This document shows, in pieces, positions 30,457 to 43,860 of a stretch of 64,000 nucleotides of DNA; positions within the stretch are counted from its first letter, which is position 1; each line of letters starts with the position of its first letter. A program made the position numbers and the translations under genes. This stretch comes from Marsupella aquatica (Eukaryota; Marchantiophyta), in the NCBI GenBank assembly GCA_973895155.1, contig OZ316892.1, positions 20,088,001 through 20,152,000 of the forward strand, read 5' to 3'. The notes under the pieces are model-generated. The model was not told where the DNA came from, ran no database searches, and saw only the letters and a list, made by a program, of their open reading frames with translations.

Positions 30457-33400
30457 AAAGAATATAGCACACAGGTCACAGGGTGCCTTATCGCAGACCG
30501 TGTTTAGTTTCTGTAGGGTTGGCCAAAAAGTGTGTTGTATGGCCGAGCCACTGCCGCTAGCCCGCACAGTCAAGTCATGTAATTTCTTCTTTTCCCAATG
30601 GCCAGTTCCCCCTACCACAGCCTGGCTCTTAAGAGACTGAAAAAAAACCTTGAAGCCATCAAAAGGAAAAAAAACCTCGAAGTCATCAACAGGTCACTTT
30701 GTGGGCAGAGGCCTTATCCTGCAGAAGAGCAAAATGGATGAATATGTGAGACCCCCTATTATAGCAACCGGAGGCTTATGGATGATAAATTGGATTTTCA
30801 ACACAGCTAAAACTCTATGATTTAGAGTGAAAAATCTCCAGAGTGACTCTAGGAGCATGTTTATAGTAAGTTGGGGTTGGACTGGAAATAGGCAAGGTAT
30901 ATATACCACACTAACAAAGAACAAAAATGTCAAATTAGGAAACAGGATCACAAAGACAGAAGACCCATAAAGGAGAGAAAACAACCATGAGCCCAAAAGC
31001 CCAATACTCCCTCAATAAAGCACAGCCTGATAGAGTAGCAAATTAAACCCCCACAGGCACAATGGTATTTACCCTTTTTATGAACAAGGCTAGGGCACTC
31101 ATGCTAGTTGAGGGTAACCCAACCACTAGGTAATGGTAAAAAAATCAGGTTTGCTAAAAAATAATTAAATGGTTGATACTAATGGAACTTCAAAATCTGG
31201 AAAGTTAGTATCAAAGGTCCATATGTCAAAAGAGTGTCTCAAACAGGGTCTCAGAACTTGGCAATACCCAGGTAATGTCTTCCCGTAACTCAAGAGTTGT
31301 GGGAATTCTCATTAAAGTTAGTTCTGGGAGCCAATCTTTGGCTCTCAAAAGAAAAGCATGTGGGCTCAACACTGAACCAATAACCTTGACCGGGCCTTAA
31401 CCACAGTCCATTAGCTTTAAGCTCAAATATTGTTCAAATATTTTGGACTGTAGCTTGTGATGGGGCTTGAGTGAAATCAATCTGGAAATCCATAAAACTG
31501 TGATTTGCTAAGAACAAGATATCCTTGGGGGCCTCACTCTAAAGGGGGTCTCATAGCACGCTCGACCTTTTCAGCTATTAAACACATACAAAATAAAAGA
31601 TAAATTAATTTTGGAACTATTTTTTGACCCCTATATTTTTTGAATATTCTAAAAATATTCCCAAAATTCATTTATAAAACTCTATCTTTTCTTACAATTC
31701 TCAAACTTGGATTTTTAAAACCCTAATGTTCTTCTACAAAAATTTAAAAGTATTCTTCCCAACCCAATAAACAAACCCTTTACTTACTTTCGCGTGATGC
31801 ATAGAAAGGAAAGTGAGGACCTTGAGAAGATATCATGTCAGCAATGCTAATTACCTTGGAACAATTTGTTATTATTACCTGGAGTTCGGGGATGAAAGTT
31901 GAAACACGGCTGGGCTTTGAGCCTGGCACTGCTCTGCCTGCTGCATTTGGGGGTGATGGCAGGGAAGGGGAGGGACATAGAATTAAGACGGAGGTTAATT
32001 AGGCCATAACCCCTACCTCATGCGCAGGTACATGCTGCCTCCCCCCATATTTAAAAACTGTTAACCTGGGGTTGTAACTGGAGTTACAGCATTGAATCCG
32101 TAACTCAAGCCTGTGGCCAATTCTGAGATGCCATAATAATCTGTTCATCGGGCACCTTAAAAAGCAATAGTTATTTATTCTCCTTCACTCTGTGCGCTTC
32201 TCCCTGGCTTGCACTAGTTTCACGTGTTGGCTTTTCAATTCAATGTTTTTAATGAACATCAACTACTAAAATAACAAACTTAAATCTTCAGGGAAAGAGG
32301 GAAGGGAAAGAGGGAAGGGAAATCCCGCCCAAGAAGGGAACCTGGCCTCATCAACGTTGCATGCAATTCTCTATTCCAGGGTGTGGTAAAGTATGCTTTA
32401 TATAAGTCCCCCTCAGCCACTGCTAAAATACCACCTCTATAATTGAGGTGCCCATTCCCATTCCCGGCATACTCTCTCTATCTCTCTCCCTCTCGCTCCA
32501 TCCACGGCGAAGTGCAGGCAAACTACAGCAAAGGTGCATTGACAAGGATGAGGTCGAAGGCGCATGGAATGCATGGAGGGAGGAGAAACTGATTGGAAAC
32601 AAAGCCAGACAGCAATTACTACAGTCATAAGGTTGGCAGAGTTCCAGCAGACTTGCTACCTTATCGTGGGCTTTCTCTCGCACTGCAGGTCAGTCCAACA
32701 GCAACAGATATGCTCCATTTGGGCTGTGCTGAGATGATTGTAATGACGTGAATTATTTACCGGTGAGCGCCACACAACTCACAACCGATGTGGCCTTCAG
32801 ATAGAATGGGCATGGAAAGCTTTCTCTCCCTGGCGCTGACAGACAATCGTCCAATCATCCAATAGGACTGCGAAGGTGATCCCAGTCAGAGGGGAATTTA
32901 ATTATTAGCTAGAATCACAAATGGGATTAAAGCTTCAGATTGAATAAGATGACCCGCATTATTGTACAGAACAGTACAAGCTTAATGTCCCTTGTCCCGA
33001 CTGAGGATCCGTGAACTTTAACACTTGGACCCAGTGGATCTACAAGACTGACATCTCAGCCATCATCGTAAATGCTTGGGTGGTGGACCATGTCTACGAA
33101 AAGGTTGACGAAGACCATAACAGTACCCGACCCTCGAGTCTCGTTTGGATCCGGGTTGAATGTTTTGACCTTTTGACCCCTCCAAGAGTCTTGAGAAATA
33201 ACACTATCACAGTGACTACATCAGTAAGTTTGTGGGGAAAACCATGTGAAATGGAGTGAGAACTGACTTCCGAAGGCACATTGTACTCACGGGAGAAGAT
33301 CGCGAACGGGCCCATGTGTTGCGTGATGGCCCGTCCTTTTCCTCTTCACCGACTTCAAACTCCACAGATTGACGAGCTAGTTCAACGTTGTTCTTGACGT

Positions 33401-33484
33401 CTTGAGACCAGATGAAGAAACAGCTTTCTTTCATAAACCGATAGCAAGGTTGAAAGCAAAGCACTGAAGTACTAGTTAACCATA
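30457..33484. other. Gene-free stretch
   Basis: Scattered frames below 100 codons (for example 30694-30996 on -) lack recognisable domains. A short CTCTCTATCTCTCTC run sits near 32470-32490. No gene is supported. Confidence 0.5.
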
Positions 33485-33685
33485 ACACTGATCTTGCAGT
33501 CTATCTTTCCCGGCCGAGACCGAATGCTCTCTCCTTAATTTCTCGACACTATACGGTTAGGAGTCAATTGCTGTGCAGCTTACTGTCTTCAATTGTCAAA
33601 TCTAAAACATAGCACTGATCTCTCTTTCCCGGCCGAGACGAAGTGCTCCCGCTTCAATTTCTCGACAGTGCTTAGGAGTTAATTG
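33485..33685 (+). repeat. Direct duplication of about 80 bp
   Basis: Copies at 33485-33570 and 33612-33685 share CACTGATC, CTTTCCCGGCCGAGAC, AATTTCTCGACA and TTAGGAGT.AATTG, with a few gaps. The spacer is about 40 bp. Confidence 0.85.
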
Positions 33686-36600
33686 ATGTCTTTCTCTGGA
33701 ACAAAATTTGTTCTCGAGAAGGAGATTTATTCAATCAGTAGAGGCTCTTATGAACGCGTCCGTACCGGTCCGTAAATGGCGGTACTGCTACAGTATTTAT
33801 AAAGCAAGGAACCATTCTGTTCTCCCTCCGCAGCTGCTCTCAGCGGAGCCAGCTTCGATTTCTCGAATCACTATGATCGATCAGGAGGCACAAGCAAGAA
33901 AGACAACCTTCATTGAATGTTACAGTTCACAAGGTTAATTTGGATTTTTGCTTCGTCCGTGGTGAGTGCGTTCAAAAGCATTGACTCTGTGGGCGAGCTG
34001 TACCATGAAACAAAGTAGTCTGCAATTTACAATGTACAAGAAACTTTTGTGCACAATTTGAATGAGTCCAATCACTTGCTGCCCAAACTTGAGCTGACAG
34101 TCCTGAATAGAAACTTGGTTCAGCTTACTGTCTTGCTCAGGCTATGATATATTCCATGAATCAATGAGATTCAGGCTATGACTGTATGGTTTCATGATTG
34201 GAATCCACCAGACCGGTTTGAAGCCTATCGCGGGTGCTCTTCAGCCTGACAGACGCAAACGTTGCAGGCTTTTGAAACTTTTCTTAGCTGCTGCAGAGTG
34301 ATCACCTCTTTCCGACATAGCTCGTCCGCTTGTTTTTTGTAAAAGATGCACGCGCAAAGTTTCATACTGTAATCCTCGATCAGTTGCAGCACAGATCACT
34401 GTCTCGATTGCATGTAGATTTTGTTGCGAATCTCTCGATTAAAAGCAGCGACGAAATGGACGAATGACAGACTCGATTCGTATGTAGCATCGATCTCCAA
34501 GACCATTCGACGACCTGTTACATAGTAATAATAATATATTGATATCGATTATATTTTTACTATACCACACCAAATGAAACCTACTACCCTCTTGGCTTAG
34601 GGTTGTTTCCCCCCCATTGTGCGCTGCTAGGAAACATTTTATGGCTTTCAAGACAAATTAAAAATCCAATTCTTACAAAACAAAATGATAGAAAATTCAA
34701 CTTCTAAAAGATTTTATGGGTGAAGATTGCAAGGGGCGTTTGTCTGGTCCAATTTAAGGTGGGGCCTAAGAATAGCTCGACATGCACACAAGAGTGTAAG
34801 TTAAGAGAAGCCAAAAAGCAACTTTTGGCTTCCCTAAACTTATGTTGTGTTATAGCAGCGGAATTCTTGGTAATGAAATTAATGTATTTGCTGAGGGCCT
34901 GATATCCTTTGCATTTGACTTTTTGTTGCTGTGCTGGCAAGCAACAGGTCGGTGACCCAACAAAGATATGACAAAATTGTGGATCCATTCAAGAGAAGCT
35001 CTATCATGACATCTACTTAACACACTGTCAAAGTATATATCATTGTGCCAAAGGACAAAAATGTCAGACGGGGAGACCTGGTCCCAAAGGCAAAAGAACC
35101 CAAAAAAGGGGAGGGAAGAGAGAAGAGAAAAGACCCCAAGAAGACCGATGAGGGCCAACAAGCCATGGAGTCCCCAACAACAACAAAGGAACAAAAAAAC
35201 AAAGATCTAACCCACTAACACTAACACAAGGAAGCCCAAAAGACTTGTGTTGGGTTATGCTTGCTCCCGGAGTAAATGCTGGATGTGATTGGTGAGTAGC
35301 CAAGGGTGAAGGCTCAGCTAAGCGAGCTGCTGCAGCAAGCCCAGGTGTCAGAGGATTTACTTGTGAGGGTGAAGGGGTTAAAAATTGACAAAAATTGTCA
35401 TGCGGGATGGTAGACAAGCTTGTAGGGCAACTAGAAGAGAGTAAGGAGTGTGCAGTGGCAACTTAAGCCAGGGCAGGGAAGCTGAGCTGACCCACAAGTT
35501 ATGCTGGAGCCTGAGTTAGTACAGAGCACTTCTTTCCCATTTTTACACCAACATCGACTCACAACCACAGTACAGCATTTGCCTTGCAGAGTCTTATCAA
35601 GAAGCTTCAGAGTTACCAGCAACGAGAGATTAGTGTTTTGAGGTGTCACAACCAAGAAAATTCCTCCTGGATATATTAAAGTTGGCCATACCTACTTGCT
35701 GACTCCCAAGTCAATGCCTGACAATCTCACTCATACCTGGTAACACTTCCACAACTTAACATCACTTACGATCCACAATATTGTGGAATGCACTCTACTT
35801 GGATAGAGCTACCCCTGGGCATACTACTCAAGTACAAGAACGAGGCCTTGATTTGTTTGGGGAAGACAATAGCCCTTGCAGTGCCATGCACCATTTTTCT
35901 CATTGTAAAATCAGAAATAGCACAAAGTTCTTTGATCCTCATTATCCATAATGCCTTGTGCAAATTTTCTGATTACCAATCATAGGATGGCTCTACAAAT
36001 GTATAAAAGTATTTGGGTAATTGAACACGACACCTATGCTATTCTGTGTGGTTCATATATAAGTCAGATAAATTGAATGAGCGAAAAATTTAATGTCAAT
36101 TTTGTTCTGGTGGAAGGTCAAGGCTAGCAACCTTAGGTAAAGTGCATCAAAAGAACAAGGAATGGACTACGAGGGTACACACATTCAAGTCAATGGGCGT
36201 ACTTGAATATATTTTCCGTGCCTGAAAGCCAGTGCATTTTCGTTTTCTGTGCCTGAAAGCCAGTGCCAGTTGTGTAACACTGGTTTGCAGGCCTGGTTTC
36301 CTTCAGTATGGTAAAATATTCATTTTCTTCAAGAGTATGATAGCCACAATGGATTTGAATATTTGACAAGATGCCTGGATGGACCAGGTCACTTTGTAAG
36401 GCCTTGTAAGGTGGTACTGTGAACCATAACACCCTCCAAAATGAGGGCTGTAGATCAAGCTTTGAGAAGCTAATATTGCCCATAAGGCCCTCGTAGCAAG
36501 GACCTAATACACTTAAAGCCCTAAGAGATTACATAATTTTATTTGTGTAGTTAAAGTAGAGGAGAAGTTTTATATTGCCCCCATCCAGGTCTGGACTGTG

Positions 36601-37439
36601 CAATCTCTTCTCCATAAAGCACCTAAATTGTCAAGAAGACCCAGGATTGGAAACATGTGGTAGAGATGTCTGCTTTTCCTTTGTCTGGGTTTTTGGAATT
36701 ATTTCATAACAGATATAATAATTACTACAAAATGGTTATGGACCAAAGTGGTGCTTGAATGGACAACTTCCGTGAACCTTGCAACCCAGATGGAGCAGGT
36801 CACTTTTGTCGATGCCGTTGATTCACAAAGGGAAAGTAGACATATCCGACGAGACAAGGCCAATTGAAAATGAATAGTTTATTCTGGCCATTTATGTGGA
36901 AACGACTCGACATGGAACTGTACAAGTTCTTGGCATTGCCTTGCAGGAGAGCAGTTGGAAAATGTAATGTCAGGCTCAATAATCGGTCAGATCTGGAAAC
37001 TCATGGCAAGTGGTACAGGAGCAAGGTCAGTACATCTTTTTCAAGGCATGGGTTGTGTTTGGCATGCGAAAAATGGAGATTCCGCTTCTATGCTTTTTCT
37101 GGCTTGAAAATTCTCCCGTGCGAGACCTTTTCCCAAAGAACAAAAGGGGCCAACTCCGTGGAGGCCGCGAAACGCAATGATAAAATAAATAAAATATATA
37201 GATTAAAGAGCCGGGGCGACCTCCGCCCATGCTGGACTCGTAGCCTGGCATGAATGGGGACCGGTCGCCCTGGACTGAAGGGAAGGGGCCGTCGCGGAGG
37301 GTCGTATCACATTGTCCTCGGGCAAGCAACATATCATTGTCTTCGTATCGTCCACGTCCCTGGAATTAGGGATTCCTTATTCTCATGTGGGCGACCCCTT
37401 TTTCCAATCGTACAATAATAGTAAAAATTTGAAAGTCCG
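33686..37439. other. Gene-free stretch
   Basis: Several overlapping frames of 60-129 codons (for example 34850-35417 on -, 36864-37253 on +) have biased composition but no domain I recognise. No gene is supported. Confidence 0.5.
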
Positions 37440-38110
37440 GATTCATACTGGGAGCTGCGCGTTTTCCCGGGAAAATGCACCGAGCCAGTGGGACCGCGCC
37501 ACGGCACGCCGGGCGGGGCGAGGCCAGGCCGGGCCATGGAGAGCAGTCGGCCCAGGAGGAGGAGGCATGGCCCTTGCTCGCCTGCCTGCTCCTTCATTGA
37601 ATACAGGACCTGAGCACCCGGTAGCACCGACGACGGGGTCATTAACCCGAAACACCGTGCACACGAGAAGGGGCGGAAAACTCCAAAAGTATGATGATGG
37701 AAATTGATGGGCCCCATTTCCAGCCAATCCGGGGCCCGGAAAATGTTCGATATGGCAATATCATGGAGCGTAATCGGTGTAATTGCTGATAAATTTAGCG
37801 ACTAGTCTAGGATACCGGGTATTGGCGGTGGCCAGGGCTTTGCCATGGGCTGGGCACCGGTGGTCGCCGGTGGTCTGGGGTCTTGTCCCCCGGAGGAGGC
37901 CTGGACCCTCGATTTGGGGGACAGGAGGGGGGACGGGGGGGAATCGGGAAAGAGTGAGTGATGGATTGGGCTTTGGTGTTGGGAGGGTATAGATCGGTCC
38001 CGTGGCGCTAATGTTAGGTTAGATGGAAGAGAGATTGGAGAGTGGAGGAGGGGGGAGACGAGAGGGACTTGTGATTTGAGAGAGCGAGTGCCCTCCTGGG
38101 ATGGCGAGGG
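37440..38110 (+). promoter_or_regulatory. GC-rich, CpG-rich region upstream of the DP gene (candidate promoter)
   Basis: This is the most GC-rich part of the window, with dense CpG (for example 37495-37540, GGGCGGGGCGAGG). It lies 1-1.5 kb before the first supported DP exon. Overlapping open frames on both strands are explained by base composition. No TATA box was identified. Confidence 0.4.
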
Positions 38111-38295
38111 CGCCCGACCATCATGATTCCTCGAGGTTTGTTGCATTTTTCGCCAGCCATGGATTGACGGATTGGAAAAGCGAAGAAGAAAGAGCTGCGA
38201 TCAGTCGATCATGCTCATTGTGTGTGTTCAAATCGAAATGTGGAATGCGGTTTTTCCCGCGGTTATTTTTGAGCTTGCCTTCTCTGCTTCTTTTG

Positions 38296-38370
38296 GTTCG
38301 TTTGTTGCTGTAGTTGTTGTCGTCGTCGTTGTTGCTGTTGCTGTTGTTGATGATGATGATGTTGTTCAGT
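38296..38370 (+). repeat. Trinucleotide-rich tract (GTT/GTC/GAT)n
   Basis: Runs such as GTTGTTGTCGTCGTCG and GATGATGATGATG in the probable 5' leader or promoter of the DP gene. Confidence 0.85.
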
Positions 38371-39005
38371 AACGGGAGGTGTTCGTCGTCTTCTTCTTTT
38401 CTCCTTCCTTCTTTTCTTCTTCTTAGCCTTGTCCGGTTTTGCTCTCGGTCGTTAGACTTGTTCGTAGAGGGGCTCAGCTGCGGCAGAGTGTGGAAAGCTT
38501 CTCAATTTGTGGCATTTTCGTTTGGGCAAGGAGCTTGAGAGGTTCTCTGCTGGCTGGATGAGTCGAAGCTTGCCCAAAGAAGGCGGCGAACGAGTTGTTG
38601 GGGGTTGGTGGCTTTTTCCGAAGCCGATGTCTTTCTGCTTGGTCTTTCTCTCTTGGACAGGAAGAGTGGTAGCAAGGACTCTCTCTGGCATCTGGCTGGG
38701 AGGCCTAGATGGCTCGCGAATTAGGAGGTGCAGGAGGGGCGCAGGGGTGGTGTCTGTTCTGTTTGTTTCATTTTGCCGTTGGAAGCATTTGAGAGGATCC
38801 CTGTGAGGACTAGGTTATTTGTGCCGTTTTTCAGTTCGATTTGAGCTGTCAGTTTGGAGTACCCCAGTGAAGACATTGTCGCTTGATTCCCTTCTTGATG
38901 TTCCCGGTCCTAGTTGCTGTCTATATGCGTTCTTTGGACTGTTCTGATATTGGAATGCTCATCTTTTCCTTTCCTTCCCTTCACCGGACGGATAGAGATG
39001 CTGAG

Positions 39006-42000
39006 ATGTGGACTGTTTGTGCAGGGTCAACAAGGAAAAGTAGCAATCCAGGTTTCAAAACAGGGCCCAGGAGCAAGGCTCTGGTCCGCTCCCCTGCCCT
39101 AATTCCAGGAAACAGCAGTCTGCACAACGATCTCCTTCGAGAATTTCATGACTCAGGGATATACGAGTATGCGGAAGATCTTGGCATAATTCGGAATGGA
39201 GAGCTCAGTCTGCCCAATTCTGGACTGACTGGTGAGCTTCGATTGCCATGAAATCATGAAGCTAGGACGGCATTATGCTCTGATTTGCCTTTGTTCGGCT
39301 TATTCACTACGATCAGATAGCCCAGTCCTCCAAAGGTAGCCTGGTTGCCAGTCGACCGCAGATTTTCGCCATAGACGTCGGCAAGTCATTTGCTAGCTCT
39401 CGTCTAAGTTTGCAGAATTGTCATCAGGTTCTCTGTGCGCCTTTGCTATATGAATCTCGATGCTTTTCTTTCGTTTGTATTGCTTACTGGGTAACTAAAA
39501 GGTTTATGTTTCTCCCAGCTGGAGAAAATGTTCTCTCCAGAGATGCGAGTGAAGGGAGGGATGTTCATGGAGGCATGCAATTCGCGCCATCCGCTGCTGG
39601 GCCTTCCATGTCTATGGATAGCGGGAGCATGGGGTCCCCGTCCCAGGGCACTGAAGCCGCCATGGGTATTCCCGTGCCGAACGGAACCCGAGGGGGAAGG
39701 GTTCTGCATCCAGATAGTTTGGGCGACGATCCGGAGTCTCCTGATGTCGTAGGAGGGTAAGCGGCTATTGAAGAAAGAATATTGCTGTACAGTCCCTGTT
39801 GTCCTATTGAATGTACTCGTAGCTCAACTTTCGAACTCCGTTGGGGACCTTCACAGAGCTGCGCGATTGAGCTTGTCCTGAGCACCTGTATTCATGATGA
39901 GATTCTTTGGCGTAGTGCTTTCTTGCTTTCAGTGTATTGTCTTCGATCTGTGGTCTCTAGCTCACTAGTGGAGTCCTTCCGCAGGCGCAAGAAAAAGCGT
40001 GGGCAGCGAAGTGCTGCTGCAGAGAAAGGTGGTAAAGGCCTCCGACATTTCAGCATGAAAGGTGATTTGCACTCCTTTATCTCACCAGTTGATAAGCAGG
40101 GCAATGGGTTATGCTACTGTGTTGAAGATAAATGGTTTCGTTGCGGTCCCTCATGGGGACTTTTTATGTTGGTACTGTTTTGCAGTTTGTGAGAAAGTGG
40201 AGAGCAAGGGACGGACCACGTACAACGAGGTAAATTCTTTGGAGCGTCTCTCCGATTGCGCTACGCTCGTTCCGCTTCAAATACTTTTGTTCGTTTGTCG
40301 TCAAAGCAAGATCTATATATCTACGGTTCAGGATGTCTCGAACGTTCAGATTGCTATTGGCCATGGGATTTCTTGCGATATTCTATCTTTGAGTTTTTCT
40401 GGATATGTAAGCGTGGCAACGTAGAACATTGTGCTAACTATCCTGTATGACATAATTGCCCACGTTTTCCAGGTTGCTGATGAGTTAGTGGCCGAATTTA
40501 CCAACCCAGATAACTTACGGGTCTCGCCGGATCAGGTATGGCCGTTGCGTTTGCTGAGCGGGGTCTGTAAGTAGCATGTAGAATGCCGCCTCAATTTTGT
40601 GAGATTTTTTATTCCCGTCTTGTTACGTTCTTCGCTGAATTTGGGTGGAATTTCTGTTCAGATGGGTATGCAGCAACAATACGACGAAAAGAATATTAGG
40701 AGGCGTGTCTATGATGCACTGAATGTGCTGATGGCGATGGATATAATTTCTAAGGAGAAAAAAGAAATTCAGTGGAAGGGTCTTCCCAGTACTAGTGTTA
40801 ACAATATTGAGCAATTAAAGGTCTGCACTGTGTCCTATTGCCCTCTGGCTATCTTATGTTTGAGTCATTTTACGATGTAGTCATATAAGCAGAGTATCCT
40901 TCCTGTAATTGGATCCTTGTAACGGATTGAATTACCCCTAATTGATTACCTCTAGTCCCGCATTTTACTGTTGACGAAAAGTGACCTTCTCTTTGCGAAC
41001 CTGCTTGAGTGGAGGGTGGTGGCTATTTTATACTGCCCTCATGTGTTAGAGACTAGCACAATTTTGTGCTTCTTCACAGGACTTTTGAATCCTGGCCCCT
41101 CTCATCTGCCATTCATCTCCACGAGTTGATTTTCTCCTCACCGTATATGTACAGGTCTACGATTCCTGTGGATCCAGCAGTCTTAGTTACTTAGTGCATC
41201 TGACATGAGCAGGCCAGTTCGGTTCGTATTTTCTTACGGTTTATGAATTGCATTACAGACTGAGCGAATGCGACTTGGGAGTTTGATCGAGAAAAAAGCA
41301 GCGTATCTTCAGGAATTGGAAGATCAGGTAGGCAAATGAGACGTGGCCTGAAGGTGCAAGCTGTTTGAAATATTAGTATGCTGCATCTAATCGTACCGCC
41401 CATTCAATACTGATACCGATCCTTGTATTTTTGCTTTGGGTGTGATCTTCGAACAGATTCTTGGGTTACAGAGTTTGGTGGAAAGGAATGAAAGCATGTA
41501 CAACATTATGGGTCACATGCCTGCTGGTGGGGTGGCATTACCGTTCATCCTCGTCCAGGTAATATTTGAAACTGTCTCTGAACGAATTGTTTAATATGAA
41601 ATATAGTTAGAGTAATGCTTGCTTGTGATGTTTTTCCTGGTACAATTTATTTGTTTCGGGTACATGTTAGCTCATGAATTGGAAACCGACTGCGCAGGTT
41701 CTCTTGACTTATCTCTTGTTTTCTATTGGATGTGCTCCAGACTCGACCACAGGCCACTGTAGAAGTTGAGATATCTGAAGACATGCAATTGGTTCATTTT
41801 GACTTTAACAGGTGTTTCTCATTTCCTTTCGTTGCTGAAGAATTTCAGCGAATTAGCGGGCGTGTCAGTCCTTCCGGTTTTATTTAGCTATGGCATCTTG
41901 TTTGATTTGGTATCTTTGTACAAAATTAAGTTTGCAACCTATTGATGACAGCCGACATCTCTGCCCATTAATTGCCGAACAGTTACTGAGATTTTTGTCT

Positions 42001-42293
42001 TCTGCTGCAGCACCCCGTTCGAATTGCATGATGATGCATATGTACTCAAGGCCATGAGCTTTTGTGATGGGCAAAACTCCGACAGTCGCGATGGTGGCCT
42101 ACACACGGATTCTGAAGAGGGGTTTGAACCCTCATATGACGACCATTCCTCCCCTGTATCTAATTTATACCATCGCCCTTCAATTATGGCCATGTCTCCA
42201 AGGCCTTCTGGTCCATATTCTGTTCAAACCTCTCCACCACCAGTACCAAGCATCCTGAAGGCAAGAGTGAAGCATGAAAGCTTTGTCTCGTAG
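39006..42293 (+). CDS. DP protein, E2F dimerisation partner transcription factor, 10 exons
   Basis: Exons 39006-39231, 39519-39756, 39985-40061, 40186-40229, 40473-40535, 40662-40820, 41259-41327, 41457-41558, 41741-41811 and 42011-42293 join in phase to 443 residues ending in TAG. The N-terminal region carries a GSMGSPS motif known from plant DPs. The basic segment RKKKRGQR leads into the DNA-binding fold: [33 protein letters not shown], then [20 protein letters not shown] with the RRRVYD recognition helix. The dimerisation region follows ([68 protein letters not shown]). DP pairs with E2F in the nucleus to control S-phase genes. The start is uncertain: exon 1 may begin at ATG 39006, at in-frame upstream ATGs back to about 38895, or after the acceptor at 39022-39024 with an exon further upstream. 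From 39985 onward the structure is secure. Confidence 0.93.
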
Positions 42294-42806
42294 TTTCTCA
42301 GGGTTCTCCTGTAACAGTAGGAAATCATCAATTTGGAGGATTGATTTTTCATTCTTGACTATTGCTTGATTCTAGTTTAAAGCCCAGATGGAATCAAGGG
42401 GGAGGCGTCGCATGTATGAATGGCCCTCTCTGAAGGCGAGATGATGTACATTATGTTCATATATACGGATTAAAGCGTGCTAAGTTCAAAGATTTGTTCA
42501 TTTCCTGGCTGTTAGAAGCCATAAGGAGTGTATCGATTGCTCTTAGGTAGCCTGGTTAACTCTTTCTCCCAAGTACCCGGGAATTCAAATGACTTGCTTT
42601 CTTTGTAGTCATCATGCAGTAGGATTGATTCGAATCAAGATTAGCACCGGACTAATGTTTCTAAGGGAACAGTCATGTTATACTGACTGTTGAGGTAATA
42701 CCGGACCAACGGAAAGCCTATGTGTAGACTTGCTTTCCTGTCTTAGAAGAAGGTGATCGTTACAGGCGGATCCATCATGGATCACTTGGCTGCGACGCAG
42801 AAGAAT
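42294..42806. other. DP 3' UTR and flank
   Basis: The sequence after the stop is probably 3' UTR. No other feature was seen. Confidence 0.5.
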
Positions 42807-42862
42807 CTTAGATTTATGCTGCCTCATAGTCCGTCTTAGATTTATGTTGCCTCATAGTCCAT
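42807..42862 (+). repeat. Two tandem 28-bp units
   Basis: Units at 42807 and 42835, each CTTAGATTTATG.TGCCTC followed by ATAGTCC. They differ at two positions. Confidence 0.9.
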
Positions 42863-43162
42863 ACCAAATCTAAACCCACCTCCCAGTTATCCGCATGTGC
42901 GGTCTTGAATACTTGGAGCAGACGGCACTCTGCACTTCAATTTGGTTACAGGTGAATTAATTGAATAAAAATACTTCTCTTCTTAGTGGGCCTTTGTGAC
43001 TGACCTCGGTCAGTTCCTGCACCTTACTCGGTTTCATGATCATTTAAGACGTTGCGATGTGACCTTGCTGCGTGGCCACTCAGTGCCCATAAAATGTACC
43101 ATTTATGGGATGACTGCGAAAGGCAGTGAGCTCTCACTAGGTTGTTTTTGTATCACAATCTG

Positions 43163-43254
43163 CATCACTCTTTTGAACGTGGCTTATAATCATGCTTATA
43201 AACATGCCTGGTTCATGATTATAATCACGTTTATCACTCTTTTGAACGTGGCTT
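43163..43254 (+). repeat. Two short copies of a LINE reverse-transcriptase segment outside the LINE
   Basis: A 27-base stretch at 43163-43189 (starting CATCACTCTTTTGAACGTGG) is identical to 44310-44336 inside the LINE. 22 of those bases recur at 43233-43254. In the LINE these bases encode the ITLLNVAY part of the reverse transcriptase. They lie about 600 bp outside the element. Confidence 0.85.
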
Positions 43255-43828
43255 CCTCATGTACTGACAGCATGTTTAATCAGCTGTTGGGAGTTTGGCA
43301 CTTCGGCCTGGCCTTTGAAGATTGCCTTGAATAGTGTGGAGGTAACTCGGTTTCCTTTAGATTAATTCACTAATCTGGATAGTCCATCCCTGAGATTTAT
43401 GCGTGGATGATCTACAAATACTGGCTCTGGTGGTGTTCTATGGAGTGTACCTACGTTGGTCTCCAGCTTGCAACAGGCCGCAATTATAGTGTGTTCAATT
43501 CAATTTGTGTTCCAAAACGGTAAGTAAGCCAGGCCCCTCTAGTATTTTGTGTACTTCATTAATCACAAAGATGTAGTGATCATAATCCAACGTACTTAGG
43601 CCCTTTGGATGGTAGGCCCCTCAATTTGTGTGCCAAAAACGGAAATACTTAACCAAGTCACAAAGATGGATTGAGTACTTGATCAGGCCCCTTGAATGGT
43701 AGGCCCAAAATTCAAAACATACCCTTACTTTTTAATAATCCAAAAACGAAGTAATTTTGTAGTAATTGCCCAAAATCCAAAATGGTAGGTCCAAAATACA
43801 ATAAATACCCGAACTTTGTAGAAATAAA

Positions 43829-43840
43829 AAATTATAGTGA
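43829..43840 (+). repeat. LINE target-site duplication, left copy
   Basis: AAATTATAGTGA, identical to 48046-48057 at the other end of the LINE. Confidence 0.85.
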
Positions 43841-43860
43841 TTTTTTTCTTCCGATCCTTC

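Noticed and set aside
34850-35417. Overlapping minus-strand frames of 114-117 codons
   Set aside because: Several frames are open at once and no domain or conserved motif could be seen.
37312-37992. Overlapping frames of 69-131 codons on both strands
   Set aside because: Explained by high GC content in the putative DP promoter region.
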